Shown: piece by piece, positions 25,148-33,415 of the stretch
How the letters are laid out: each line of letters opens with the position of its first letter
How positions within the stretch are numbered: position 1 is the first letter of the stretch
Assembly: GCF_003122365.1 (NCBI RefSeq)
Contig: NZ_CP029254.1
Location: 5,706,001 to 5,770,000 of the forward strand
DNA from: Streptomyces spongiicola
Lineage (GTDB): Bacteria > Actinomycetota > Actinomycetes > Streptomycetales > Streptomycetaceae
Reading direction: 5' to 3'
DNA length: 64,000 bases
Notes under the pieces: generated by a model
The model's database searches: none
Seen by the model: the letters and a program-made list of their open reading frames with translations, nothing else
What the model was told of the DNA's origin: nothing
Program-made: the position numbers and the translations under genes

Positions 25148-26379
25148 GCGGAGGCGTCACCCCCCGGCACGCCCAGCACACCGCGGGACTGCTGCGCAGC
25201 ATCTACCTGCCGCGCACGGTGGACGCCCTCGCGTTCGCCATGTCCACCTACGGCATCCCGCTCCTGGTGCTGGTCACCACGCGCTCCGCGGCGTTGACGG
25301 GCCTGGCGTTCGCCCTGGAGTGGGTGCCCAGGTTGGCAGCATTCGGGTGGGCCGGCGGGATTGTTGACCGGCGCGGGGCATCAGTCGTCTTCTTCCTCGC
25401 CTCCCTCGGCCGCGCGCTGGTCGTCGCCGCCGGCGCGATCCTTCTGTACCTCCACCCGTCCGGCGCCGTGGCGAGCGTGACGGTGATGGCGCTCGCCGCC
25501 GTGACCGGGGTGCTCACCGAGTTCAGTTACATCGCGGCCGAGACCGCGGGCGCAGCCGCCGGCCGCCGAGCGGGTGGGCAGGCCCACCGTGTCCAGGCCG
25601 TGCTGCTCGGGATCGACCAGACCGCCACCCTGGCCGGCCCGGCATTGGCAGGTCTGCTGCTGCTCGCCGGACCTCCGCAGATGCTCGCGGTGATCACGGT
25701 GTTCTCGCTGCTCGCCGCGCTGCTCGCGCTGTGCACACCGCCGTCGCCGATCCCCCCGGCCCGCGCAGCGAAGGGCAACACGGGTGCGGGGCTGCTCACT
25801 GGGTGGCGGACCATTCGGTCTTTGCCCGCGCTCGGCTGGCTTGTGACCGGCCTGACCCTGTCCAACCTCGCCATCGGCTTCCTTCAGGCGGCCGGTCCGG
25901 TGATCGTCGTCAACCACTATCGGCAGTCGGCCACGGCTGTCGGTCTGGTCTGGTCTGCCGCTGCCGGAGCGACGCTCCTCAGCGTCACGCTCTGCCGGTT
26001 CGCGATCGACCGCCTGGGCCTGTGGCCGGTCGGTGCCGCCTGCGCCGCCTTCGCCTCGCTCGCCACCCTCGCCGCCGCACAGGCCCCCGACTACCTGTCC
26101 TACCTGGTCCTGGTTGCGGTCCTGATGGCCGCAGAGGGCGGCATGACGGTGGTCCTGCGCACACTGCGCTCCCGCCTGATCCCCCCGGAGAAGTTCGGCA
26201 GCACCTTGTCGGTGACCATCCTCATCCTCCTGCTGCCCTTCCCCGTCGCCGGCGTGCTCACCGCGATCACCCCGCCCGACGCGCTCGGCCACGTCATCAC
26301 CGCGTGCGCCGTCCTGCAGGCCCTCGGACTGATCCCGGCCTTCGCCCGCCTGCGCACCGATCCCGCCCTGCGCACCTGA
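25144..26379 (+). CDS. MFS-type exporter
   Basis: A 411-residue polytopic membrane protein from GTG 25144. About 10-12 hydrophobic helices with short loops; AGGIVDRRGASVVF near residue 80 is the basic loop between helices 2 and 3 (motif A-like) of drug/proton antiporters of the major facilitator superfamily. The substrate is unknown. The ATP-grasp ligase two genes on suggests that it could export the product of that enzyme or protect against it. Confidence 0.75.
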   Translation: MSGGVTPRHAQHTAGLLRSIYLPRTVDALAFAMSTYGIPLLVLVTTRSAALTGLAFALEWVPRLAAFGWAGGIVDRRGASVVFFLASLGRALVVAAGAILLYLHPSGAVASVTVMALAAVTGVLTEFSYIAAETAGAAAGRRAGGQAHRVQAVLLGIDQTATLAGPALAGLLLLAGPPQMLAVITVFSLLAALLALCTPPSPIPPARAAKGNTGAGLLTGWRTIRSLPALGWLVTGLTLSNLAIGFLQAAGPVIVVNHYRQSATAVGLVWSAAAGATLLSVTLCRFAIDRLGLWPVGAACAAFASLATLAAAQAPDYLSYLVLVAVLMAAEGGMTVVLRTLRSRLIPPEKFGSTLSVTILILLLPFPVAGVLTAITPPDALGHVITACAVLQALGLIPAFARLRTDPALRT

Positions 26380-26415
26380 CCCGTTGCGCTTCCCCAGCTT
26401 GTGGAGAACTTCCCT

Positions 26416-26718
26416 ATGCCCGCTGCCTGCTCCAGGGCGAACCGTACGAGCGGTCGCACCATCACCGAGCAGTTCCACGCCTTCGACGCACAGAACCCTC
26501 ACGTCTACCGCGCGCTGGAGCGCATGGCCGCCCGTCGCCTTGCCGCCGGCGCCACGCGCATCAGCCTCAAGGACCTCTTCGAGGACCTGCGCCGACAACT
26601 CCCGTACGGCGTCCCCGGGCTGAACAACAACTTCACCGCCCTCTACGCCAGGAAGCTGATCGCCGCGCATCCCCACTGGACCAGCGCGTTCGAGCTACGC
26701 CGCCGTCGTGCCGACTGA
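26416..26718 (+). CDS. Small basic hypothetical protein
   Basis: A 100-residue protein; ATG 26416 is preferred over GTG 26401 because GGAG lies nine bases before it. The core is FHAFDAQNPHVYRALERMAARRLAAG, then SLKDLFEDLRRQLPYG and NNFTALYARKLIAAHPHW, a pattern I associate with small phage or plasmid proteins. The C-terminus is Arg-rich. Possibly nucleic-acid binding. Confidence 0.55.
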   Translation: MPAACSRANRTSGRTITEQFHAFDAQNPHVYRALERMAARRLAAGATRISLKDLFEDLRRQLPYGVPGLNNNFTALYARKLIAAHPHWTSAFELRRRRAD

Positions 26719-26766
26719 CAGCCCGCCTTCCCGTACTGCCGTCCAACGATCCGGAGAACTCCTTCT

Positions 26767-27996
26767 TTGTCCGCTCGCCCCCTCCTGCTCGTCGTCGCTC
26801 CCGGCGATGAGACCTATCGCGGCTACTGCCTTGAGCAGGTGGCCGCCGCATACGACGTCGTCCTGCTGACGGGCACCGAGCCGTCATGGGAGAAGCCGTA
26901 CATCGTCGACCACGCCGTCGTCGACCTCCACGACGACGCCGCGCTGCTCGCCGCGGGCCGGGCTCTGGCGGCACGCCACGAACTCGCCGGCGTTGTCACC
27001 TGGCAGGAGTGGCACCTCGTCTCCACCGCCCGCCTTGCCCGCGCGCTCGGTCTGCCCGCGAACTCCATCGAGGTGATGCGGGCCTGCCGCAACAAGGGCA
27101 CCGCCCGTGCGCTGTTCGCCCGCCACGGGGTGCCGTCGGCCGCCTCGATGAAGGCCCGCACCCTGGCGGAGGCCGGACGGGCGACGGCGACCATAGGCTT
27201 CCCCGCCGTCATCAAGCCCGCCGCGTTCGCCGGCAGCATTGGCGTGATCCGCATCGACCGCCCCGAGGAACTGCCCGCCGCATTCGAGTTCGCCTCCGCC
27301 GGAGCGAGCCAGAGCCGCGAGGACACCGGTGTCCTGGTTGAGGAGTACCTCGATGGCCCGGAAGTCTCCGTTGAGTGCGTCACCCACCGCGGTGCAACCA
27401 CTGCCGTCGCCGTGACCCGCAAGAGCCTCGGGCCCGCCCCGTACTTCTACGAGACCGGGCACACCGTCGATGCCACCGACCCGCTTCTCGCACAAGTCGC
27501 CCCGGTGGCCGCCGCCGCGGTCAAAGCCCTGGGGATCACCGACGGCGCGCAGCACGTCGAGATGCGCCTGGTCGGCGGCCGGCCCCGGCTGATCGAGGTC
27601 AACGCGCGCATCGGCGGCGACTTGATCGGCCACCTCGTTCGTCTCGCCACCGGCATCGACCTGCCGAAGGCCGCCGCCGATCTCGCCTGCGGCCGAACCC
27701 CGGACCTCACCCCCACTCACCGCCAGGCCGCAGGCATCCGCATGCTCTACCCGGCCGCCTCCGGCACGCTTACGCAGCGGCAGGTCAACCAGCCGTACGC
27801 CGCCCACACCCCGTGGCTGCGGCAGGTGCAGTGGATGCGACACGTCGGCGACCTGCTCCTCCTCCCTCCCAAGGGTGACCTGTTCACCGCCCGCGCCGGG
27901 TTCTACATCGTCACCGGCCGCGACACCGCCGAGGTCAATGAGCGCCTCGAGATGGCCGCCGAAGAGATCACCGTGACCACGCGGGCGGAACGATGA
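26767..27996 (+). CDS. ATP-grasp carboxylate-amine ligase-like enzyme
   Basis: A 409-residue protein from TTG 26767. ATP-grasp marks: GFPAVIKPAAFAGSIGVIRID (about 140-160, the first ATP-binding Lys and Gly loop), VLVEEYLDGPEVSVECV (about 188-204), and MRLVGGRPRLIEVNARIGGDLIGHL (about 262-286, Mg-ligand Glu and Asn). Such enzymes join a carboxylate to an amine through an acyl-phosphate, for instance in dipeptide or cofactor synthesis. The substrate cannot be told. Its stop overlaps the DUF317 gene start. Confidence 0.8.
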   Translation: MSARPLLLVVAPGDETYRGYCLEQVAAAYDVVLLTGTEPSWEKPYIVDHAVVDLHDDAALLAAGRALAARHELAGVVTWQEWHLVSTARLARALGLPANSIEVMRACRNKGTARALFARHGVPSAASMKARTLAEAGRATATIGFPAVIKPAAFAGSIGVIRIDRPEELPAAFEFASAGASQSREDTGVLVEEYLDGPEVSVECVTHRGATTAVAVTRKSLGPAPYFYETGHTVDATDPLLAQVAPVAAAAVKALGITDGAQHVEMRLVGGRPRLIEVNARIGGDLIGHLVRLATGIDLPKAAADLACGRTPDLTPTHRQAAGIRMLYPAASGTLTQRQVNQPYAAHTPWLRQVQWMRHVGDLLLLPPKGDLFTARAGFYIVTGRDTAEVNERLEMAAEEITVTTRAER

Positions 27997-28864
27997 GCCA
28001 CCAGCCCGACGCGCGCCACGACATCGACGGGAACGTCTACGTGTCCCCGCGCTACCTCGCCGCCAGCAACGGGATCGGTGACCCGGCCCTCGCCCCGCTC
28101 CTCGACCTCGGCTGGGACGTCCAGCACGACGAGGACGGCAATGTGTATGTGAGCGCGCCCGACCGGCGCGTGCGCCTGGGCTACCTGCCCGAAGGCGAGG
28201 ACGACGGGCTCTGGCGGATCAACGCCTACCGCGATCCGTTCGGGCCGCCGACGTGGGGCGTCTGCTTCAACGATCGCACTCCCACCGAGTTCGTGGCCGC
28301 CTTCACCACCGCTCTCGCCACGGCGTACGAGCAGGGGCCGGACGCCTACCTCGCCAGGCCGGCCGCCGGGAGCGACGTGCACGATCCCTTCCTCGCCGTC
28401 GCCCCTCTCCTCAAGCAGCGCTGGCAGATCGACCGGCCCCGCTGGGGCGTCTTCGCGGTCCACGCGCCGGACGGGCTCGCCGGAATGAGTTCACCACCGG
28501 CGACCTCGACCCGGAAGCCGAGCTGACCACGCGCGACGCTCGCTGGCAGCTGTGGGCCGGCAAGTCCATCGACCGCCCCGCCTGGTACGCCACCGCCAGC
28601 ACCGACACCCCCGTCGCCCTGCTCACCGCCGTAACGCAGTGCGTCTCCGACCCGGCCGCGCTGCCCCGTTGGCGTCAGGACACGCTCAGCTACATCCAGG
28701 GCATGGCCCAGCTCACCCCGATCCTGCCGCCCAGCCCGTCGGCCCCCACCCCGCTCGACGTGCAGCGGGCCGTCACATCCCGCCGCCCGGCCGCGCTCCC
28801 CGCGGCCAGCGTCCCGCGCTGGAGCACAACCAGCCGACCGGGCCTGCCCGGCCCGCGCCGGTAG
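27993..28864 (+). pseudogene. DUF317 protein with apparent frameshift
   Basis: The first 164 residues from ATG 27993 are DUF317-like: VYVSPRYLAAS, then YVSAPDRRVRLGYLPEG and WRINAYRDPFG, TEFVAAFTTALATAYE. Near 28481-28488 the match leaves this frame. It continues in the next one as NEFTTGDLDPEAELTTRDARW, then GKSIDRPAWYATASTDTP and LLTAVTQCV, ending at 28864. One missing base fits best. Read in the first frame alone the protein ends after 177 residues. Causes: a real mutation, sequencing error or programmed frameshifting. Overlaps the ATP-grasp gene by 4 bp. Confidence 0.65.
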
Positions 28865-28889
28865 CCGCCCCGTTGACCAAAGGATCCTC

Positions 28890-29375
28890 TTGTCCCTGCA
28901 CGCCCCGGAGTTCTTCGCCGAACTCCGCCTCCCCTTCCCCAGCGGCACCACCGTAGGCAGCACGTACTACGCCACTCCCATCGCGGGCGCACCCCTACGA
29001 CTGCAGATCGGCTTCACGGACACGCAGTACAGGAACGCGTACGGCGGCCTGCGCCTGACCGTGACGCACATCGAACGGGGCACGATCGACGCGGTGGCGC
29101 TCAGCTTCGCCGAGCACGGCACTTTCCGCCGCCGTCAGGGGGCCTTGCACCAGCGCAACATGCCCCACACCTTCAACATCACGCTCGCCAGGCCGGGGCA
29201 ACCCGCATGGGAAGGGGCCGACTTCACAAGGCTGCGCGATGCCATCGAGCAGTACACCGCCGTCTGGTTCCCCGGCGCGTGGACCGCGTCCGCGTCGAGC
29301 CGCACTGTGGGCAGGACCGCCCACAAGGTGCCTGCCCCGCCGCCCGCGCCTCCGGTCGCTGGCCGGACCCGATGA
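28890..29375 (+). CDS. Hypothetical beta-rich protein
   Basis: A 161-residue protein from TTG 28890, with AGGATCCT immediately upstream. It begins SLHAPEFFAELRLPFPSG and is strand-rich with no membrane segments. It has FNITLARPGQPAWEGADFTRLRDAI in the second half and a Pro/Arg tail. Unknown family. It sits 25 bp after the DUF317 frame and 34 bp before the surface-protein gene. Confidence 0.55.
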   Translation: MSLHAPEFFAELRLPFPSGTTVGSTYYATPIAGAPLRLQIGFTDTQYRNAYGGLRLTVTHIERGTIDAVALSFAEHGTFRRRQGALHQRNMPHTFNITLARPGQPAWEGADFTRLRDAIEQYTAVWFPGAWTASASSRTVGRTAHKVPAPPPAPPVAGRTR

Positions 29376-29409
29376 ACTCCCACTACCTGATCAAGGAGCA
29401 CCTCTTCCC

Positions 29410-30453
29410 GTGCACGCTCGTATCCTCCGTGGCGCCGTCCGATCCGCTGCCGTCGCCGCCGCGGTGACCGGCACCCTCACCTGGGCGCCGACCGCGACCG
29501 CCCAGTCGTCCGAGCCGACGCCCTCGACCTCCGCTGCCTCCACCGAGACACCAGCCCCGGATGCCGGCAGCATCGCGATCACCAAGAAGGACGCGGCCGG
29601 GGACGTCCTCCCCGGCGCCGAGTTCCTCCTGCTCGACTCCACCGGCAAGGAGACCAGACGCGGGAAGACCGACGCGCAGGGCAAGCTGACCTTCCCCGAC
29701 CTCGCTCCTGGTGTGTACCGGCTGAAGGAAACGTCCTCCGGCAGCCCGCTCCACGAGGTCGTCGCCGACCAGGACGTCATCGTCACCCCAGGCGCGACCA
29801 CACCGCTGACGATCACCGACCCGTTCAAGGCCGCCAAGGTCCTCCTCCAGGCCAAGGACGACAAGACCGGAAAGCTGCTGCCCGGCTCCACCGTGAACAT
29901 CGGAACGGGCAGCGAGACCCTGCTCACCCTCACCACCGGGTCACAGGGCACAGCCACCGGAGAACTGCCCGTGACCAGCCGAAAGGCCGACTTCTGGGTG
30001 AAGCAGATCAAGGCCCCCGCCGGCTACGACCTCTACAAGCCGTCGAAGACGTTCACCGCAGGCCCCGGCGCCCCGGTCACCGTGACCGTCACCAACGCCA
30101 AGACCGCCACCACGCCGAAGCCTGACCCTTCGGTTGAGCCGACGTCCAAGCCCACCGGCACCCCGTCCACACCTGCGGACAGGCCGAGCGACAGCGGAAC
30201 CGGGGGGACGAAGCCCTCCCCGACGGGAACCAGCACGCCTAACGCCATCTCCTCGCCCAGCGCAGCAGCCGGGCTCGACGACAACACGACGAAGACTTCG
30301 GCCGGCTCCCTCGCTCACACCGGCGCCGACGCCACCCCGTGGATTGCCGGCGGCGCGGGTCTCCTTGTCGTCGCAGGCGCCGTCGCCCTGGTCATCACCC
30401 GCCGTCGTACGCCGGCCGAGCCCGAGCCGGACGACAACCGCGAGACCAAATAA
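29410..30453 (+). CDS. LAXTG-anchored SpaA-like surface protein
   Basis: A 347-residue protein from GTG 29410, with AAGGAG upstream. Signal peptide 1-32. Two SpaA/Cna-B-like domains at about 53-140 (SIAITKKDAAGDVLPGAEF, then GVYRLKETSSG) and about 145-235 (GYDLYKPSKTFT near the end); such domains often form internal isopeptide bonds. A Ser/Thr/Pro stalk follows. LAHTG is at 301-305, then a membrane helix and RRR tail, the class E sortase signal typical of Streptomyces. Encoded at the end of the transfer-linked operon, it may mediate cell contact. Confidence 0.85.
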   Translation: MHARILRGAVRSAAVAAAVTGTLTWAPTATAQSSEPTPSTSAASTETPAPDAGSIAITKKDAAGDVLPGAEFLLLDSTGKETRRGKTDAQGKLTFPDLAPGVYRLKETSSGSPLHEVVADQDVIVTPGATTPLTITDPFKAAKVLLQAKDDKTGKLLPGSTVNIGTGSETLLTLTTGSQGTATGELPVTSRKADFWVKQIKAPAGYDLYKPSKTFTAGPGAPVTVTVTNAKTATTPKPDPSVEPTSKPTGTPSTPADRPSDSGTGGTKPSPTGTSTPNAISSPSAAAGLDDNTTKTSAGSLAHTGADATPWIAGGAGLLVVAGAVALVITRRRTPAEPEPDDNRETK

Positions 30454-30470
30454 CCGAAGACCCCACCATC

Positions 30471-30505
30471 AGCAGGCCCCCGGGACGCCGCCCCGGGGGC
30501 CTGCT
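30471..30505 (+). terminator. Strong hairpin terminator after surface-protein operon
   Basis: AGCAGGCCCCCGGG (30471-30484) pairs with CCCCGGGGGCCTGCT (30491-30505), a stem of about 14 bp with a 6-base loop, 18 bp past the stop codon. No long U-run follows, as usual for high-GC actinobacteria. It separates the plus-strand operon from the retron-like cassette. Confidence 0.8.
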
Positions 30506-30839
30506 CACGTCTACCGACGCCGGCCCACCCGGTCCACCTCCCCCACGACCGCCACACCGCCCAGCGGAGCCCCCACAGTCGGCCGAAGCCTGCCCACTGC
30601 GGAGGAGCTGGGGAGACGAGCGTGCCGCCGACGATCGCTTCGATGGTGTCGCGGCGGCGGGCACCCTCGATGGGCGTCAGCTGACGGCCTGAGACTCAGC
30701 GGACTTGCGTGAACTGCGAAACGCTAACTTCCGGTCTTGGGGCAAGCCCATGGGCCCAGAACTACGCCCACACAGGCTTGGGCAGTCGCTACGGTGGGGT
30801 ACGCCAGCTCAGATGCGGAATCCGGTACAAGGGGGCGCG
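30506..30839 (+). promoter_or_regulatory. Leader with three palindromic structures before the PRTase gene
   Basis: No convincing gene, although the downstream frame is open from TTG 30705. It holds a perfect 12-bp palindrome CGTCAGCTGACG (30675-30686) and CTGAG-A-CTCAG (30689-30699). It also holds a nested stem: CAAGCC (30743-30748) with GGCTTG (30775-30780) enclosing TGGGC (30751-30755) with GCCCA (30766-30770). It probably contains the promoter of the cassette and an operator or structured leader; I cannot place -35/-10 boxes with confidence. Confidence 0.4.
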
Positions 30840-32084
30840 GTGCACATGCGTGCCGTGAGGGAGCCAGCGAGGCCAAGCGAAACCCATCAGGGGATCGAGT
30901 GGCTGTCCAACTTCGGTCCCAGGGACACTGACACGGCTCAGCAGTTGCTCGACAGCCTGCATATCGTGTCGGAGACGACGTTCAGGCAGGGGCTGCGGGA
31001 ACATCTGGGGTCAGTCCTAGCTGGTGAAGCCAGCATGGAGAAACCGGCGGCGCTGTATGGCGTCCGCTCGTGCAAGCCGACGGACACGATGTTCATCAAC
31101 AACGTGTCACCACAGGTTTCCGGTGGCGATGGCGGCGGTAGCGAGTTGATCGTCCAGAACATCATCCGCGATGTGCAGCGGAGCCTGGACACCTCCGTTG
31201 TGACGCGCAACGCCATGACGATTGATCTTCTTCGGGCGCGTCGTGCCCGGAGCCTATTGTTCGTTTCTGACTACGCCGGCTCCGGCGAGGAGTCTCTGGC
31301 GTACGCGCGGGCCTGGCTGCGTAATGCGACGGTCCGCAGCTGGCGCTCCCTGAAGTTGGTCCGGATGCACCTGGTCCTCTTCGCCGCAACAACCACCGGA
31401 CTGCGGCGCATCCGTGCCAGTGGGCTGTACGACGGGGTGTCGGTGCTGCACCGCGGGATGGACTTTCCCTCGGCTCAGTGGCATACGGACGAGCTCTGGA
31501 GGATCAGGAAGCTGTGCGAAGACTACGCACGGCGGCCCGAAGACAGTGCAGGCTGGTCGGGCAGCGAGGGGCTGCTCGTGTTCGAGCACACCGTGCCGAA
31601 CAATCTGCCATCCATCCTGCGCCAATCCCGGGGCCGGACTCGGCGTCCCGACGGGAAGTGGGCACCGTTCTTCGAGCACCGCACTGCGCCGCCGGGGCTC
31701 ATGCGCGACCTCGTCGGATACCGGCCAGAGCGCAACGCAGAACTCGGGCTGCGTGGCATGGGGCGAGTCCAGCCGACAGGATCGGGCAAGCTACACGTGC
31801 GCTATCGCGGCGGCATCAGGGACCTTGTTGAGGTCCTTGGCCACATCGCGAAAGGCCATAGGCACCCCGAACAACTGGCGACCGATGTTTCGGTCTCAGT
31901 TCCGATGGCCAGAAACCTCGTCTTGCAGGCCCAGAAGCTGGGTTTGGTGGACTCTCAAACGCGGCTTACCGACGCAGGGTGGAAGGAGCTGCGGGCAGTC
32001 AAAGCGAAGCCCCGGGTCGTCGTAAGCCGCTTGCAGGGCAGTCAGGAGCCTTACTACCCTGGCACCTTGCGGGAGAGTCGGTGA
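30840..32084 (+). CDS. PRTase-CE-like protein with C-terminal winged helix (candidate retron effector)
   Basis: A 414-residue protein. GTG 30840 is preferred (AGGGGG just upstream; ATG 30846 possible). Residues 18-260 resemble the phosphoribosyltransferase-like family linked to defence genes: GIEWLSNFGPRDT (18-30), the PRPP-loop-like FVSDYAGSGEES (141-152) and HTVPNNLPSIL (250-260). Residues about 325-390 are a winged helix (DLVEVLGHIAKGHRHPEQLA, then VLQAQKLGLVDSQT). It lies directly upstream of the reverse transcriptase. By analogy with retrons carrying PRTase/winged-helix partners, the toxic effector held in check by RT and msDNA; inferred. Confidence 0.7.
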   Translation: MHMRAVREPARPSETHQGIEWLSNFGPRDTDTAQQLLDSLHIVSETTFRQGLREHLGSVLAGEASMEKPAALYGVRSCKPTDTMFINNVSPQVSGGDGGGSELIVQNIIRDVQRSLDTSVVTRNAMTIDLLRARRARSLLFVSDYAGSGEESLAYARAWLRNATVRSWRSLKLVRMHLVLFAATTTGLRRIRASGLYDGVSVLHRGMDFPSAQWHTDELWRIRKLCEDYARRPEDSAGWSGSEGLLVFEHTVPNNLPSILRQSRGRTRRPDGKWAPFFEHRTAPPGLMRDLVGYRPERNAELGLRGMGRVQPTGSGKLHVRYRGGIRDLVEVLGHIAKGHRHPEQLATDVSVSVPMARNLVLQAQKLGLVDSQTRLTDAGWKELRAVKAKPRVVVSRLQGSQEPYYPGTLRESR

Positions 32085-32276
32085 CGGCCTAGCGCAATCG
32101 ACGAGGTCATCGTCGAGTCAACGATCTGCACTTGCAGGTCAGGCTGCGGTCGTGGGCCGCACGCTGTGGACAAGCTGTCGAACGCCTGGATGGTGCGAGG
32201 CGCACGGTCTCCTACGTGGCCTGGCGCGCGACTCGCACCACCCGCCGGGGGCGGGATACACCGAAGGTAGGCCACC
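32080..32276 (+). ncRNA. Candidate retron msr-msd RNA
   Basis: The segment between effector and RT is unusually structured. GGCCTA (32086-32091) pairs with TAGGCC (32268-32273), extendable by 3 bp across a bulge, and would be the a1/a2 stem. It is followed at once by GC, so G32092 in the sequence TAGC is the expected branching guanosine. Inside are hairpins TCGACGA/TCGTCGA (32098-32116), CTGCA/TGCAG (32126-32137), TGCGG/CCGCA (32145-32161), TGGTGCGAG/CTCGCACCA (32191-32240, with an inner CACG/CGTG) and CCCGCC/GGCGGG (32241-32255). The a1/a2 stem is short for a retron; prediction by eye only. Confidence 0.5.
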
Positions 32277-32350
32277 CCATCGACTCTCCCGCACACTACC
32301 GGAGTCTCGGCCGCAGGAACGGCATCACTTCCTCAGTCATCGACGAGGCT

Positions 32351-33415
32351 TTGGAGCAGATGCAACGAGTCCGAAGTCAAGGACTCACACCTGTATTGAC
32401 GCTGGGGCACCTGGCCCATCAGACAGGCGCGCCATACCTCTACCTACGGAAGATCGTCCAGAGGCGACAGGACCCATACACCGAGTTCTCCCGCCCCAAG
32501 CGTGAGCCCGGCAAATCTCGCACAATCGCTTCCCCTGCGCCCGTATTGATGGACGTACAACGCTGGCTCCTGGGCAACGTATTCAGCCGGATACCGACGC
32601 ACGGGGCGAGCTACGCCTACCAGCAGGGACGCTCTGCCGTGCAGTGCGCGCAGCTTCACCTTGGTGCCTCGTGGTTACTGAAGTTCGATCTGCATGACTT
32701 CTTCCACTCCGTCGACGAGCGTGCAGTTCAATCGATCCTGCGGGCGGTCGGCTACAACAGTCTCGTCTCCTTCGAAATCGCCCGCGTCTGTACCCGCGTC
32801 CCGGGCGGAATCACCTGGCCGCACTTCAGGAGTGCATACCAGGCCATCCCCGGCTACAGTGCGCCGGTCCTGGGCTACCTCCCACAGGGAGGCCCCGTGA
32901 GTGGCGCCGTTGCCAATCTGGCCGCCCGCTCACTGGACGAGGCTCTCTCATCCGTCGCCGACCGGTACCGCATGACGTACACACGCTACGCGGACGACAT
33001 GACCTTCTCTACCTTGAGAAGCCTCGACCGCTCCACGCTCACACGCTGCGTCTCCGAGATCTCGGCAACGGTGTCCGCCTCCCAGTTCCGGCTACACAGG
33101 AAGAAGACCCGCGTTGTGCCGCCGGGTGCCCGCAAGATCGTCTTGGGTCTCCTCGTGGACGGCGAGAGACTCCGACTGCCGCGGCACACGAGAAGGGGAC
33201 TCGAAGATCACGTCCGCGGCGTCGCCAAGTTCGGGCTTGGGGCCCACGTCGAGCACGCTGGCTACAGCTCCCTACAAGGGTTCGTCAACCACATCGACGG
33301 GCTGCTTGCGTACGGGCATGGTGTGGACCCTGCGTGGTCGAAGCCACTGGCTGCCCAGTGGGAGCACCTGATGAACGCTGCGGGTCTTACGGCCCAGGAA
33401 CGCCGCCTCTGGTGA
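32351..33415 (+). CDS. Retron-type reverse transcriptase
   Basis: About 354 residues from TTG 32351; ATG 32360 is equally possible, and the frame is open back to TTG 32132. Polymerase motifs in order: GKSRTIASP (54-62), KFDLHDFFHSV (111-121, first catalytic Asp), LPQGGPVSGAVANL (177-190), TRYADDMTFS (211-220, catalytic Asp pair), and KIVLGLLVDG (262-271) where retrons have VTG. There is no maturase or endonuclease domain, so it is not a group II intron. Size and motifs fit retron RTs, which copy the msd part of a neighbouring RNA into msDNA. Convergent with the gene past the IS. Confidence 0.85.
   Translation: MEQMQRVRSQGLTPVLTLGHLAHQTGAPYLYLRKIVQRRQDPYTEFSRPKREPGKSRTIASPAPVLMDVQRWLLGNVFSRIPTHGASYAYQQGRSAVQCAQLHLGASWLLKFDLHDFFHSVDERAVQSILRAVGYNSLVSFEIARVCTRVPGGITWPHFRSAYQAIPGYSAPVLGYLPQGGPVSGAVANLAARSLDEALSSVADRYRMTYTRYADDMTFSTLRSLDRSTLTRCVSEISATVSASQFRLHRKKTRVVPPGARKIVLGLLVDGERLRLPRHTRRGLEDHVRGVAKFGLGAHVEHAGYSSLQGFVNHIDGLLAYGHGVDPAWSKPLAAQWEHLMNAAGLTAQERRLW

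Noticed and set aside
32132..32350. N-terminal extension of the reverse transcriptase
   Set aside because: Frame is open, but sequence is Arg-rich and unlike the RT family, lacks a ribosome site and coincides with the structured RNA candidate; kept only as an alternative.
32351..33415. Group II intron maturase or Abi-type RT
   Set aside because: No maturase or HNH domain and no intron ends; LPQGGPVSG and YADD context resemble retron RTs more closely.
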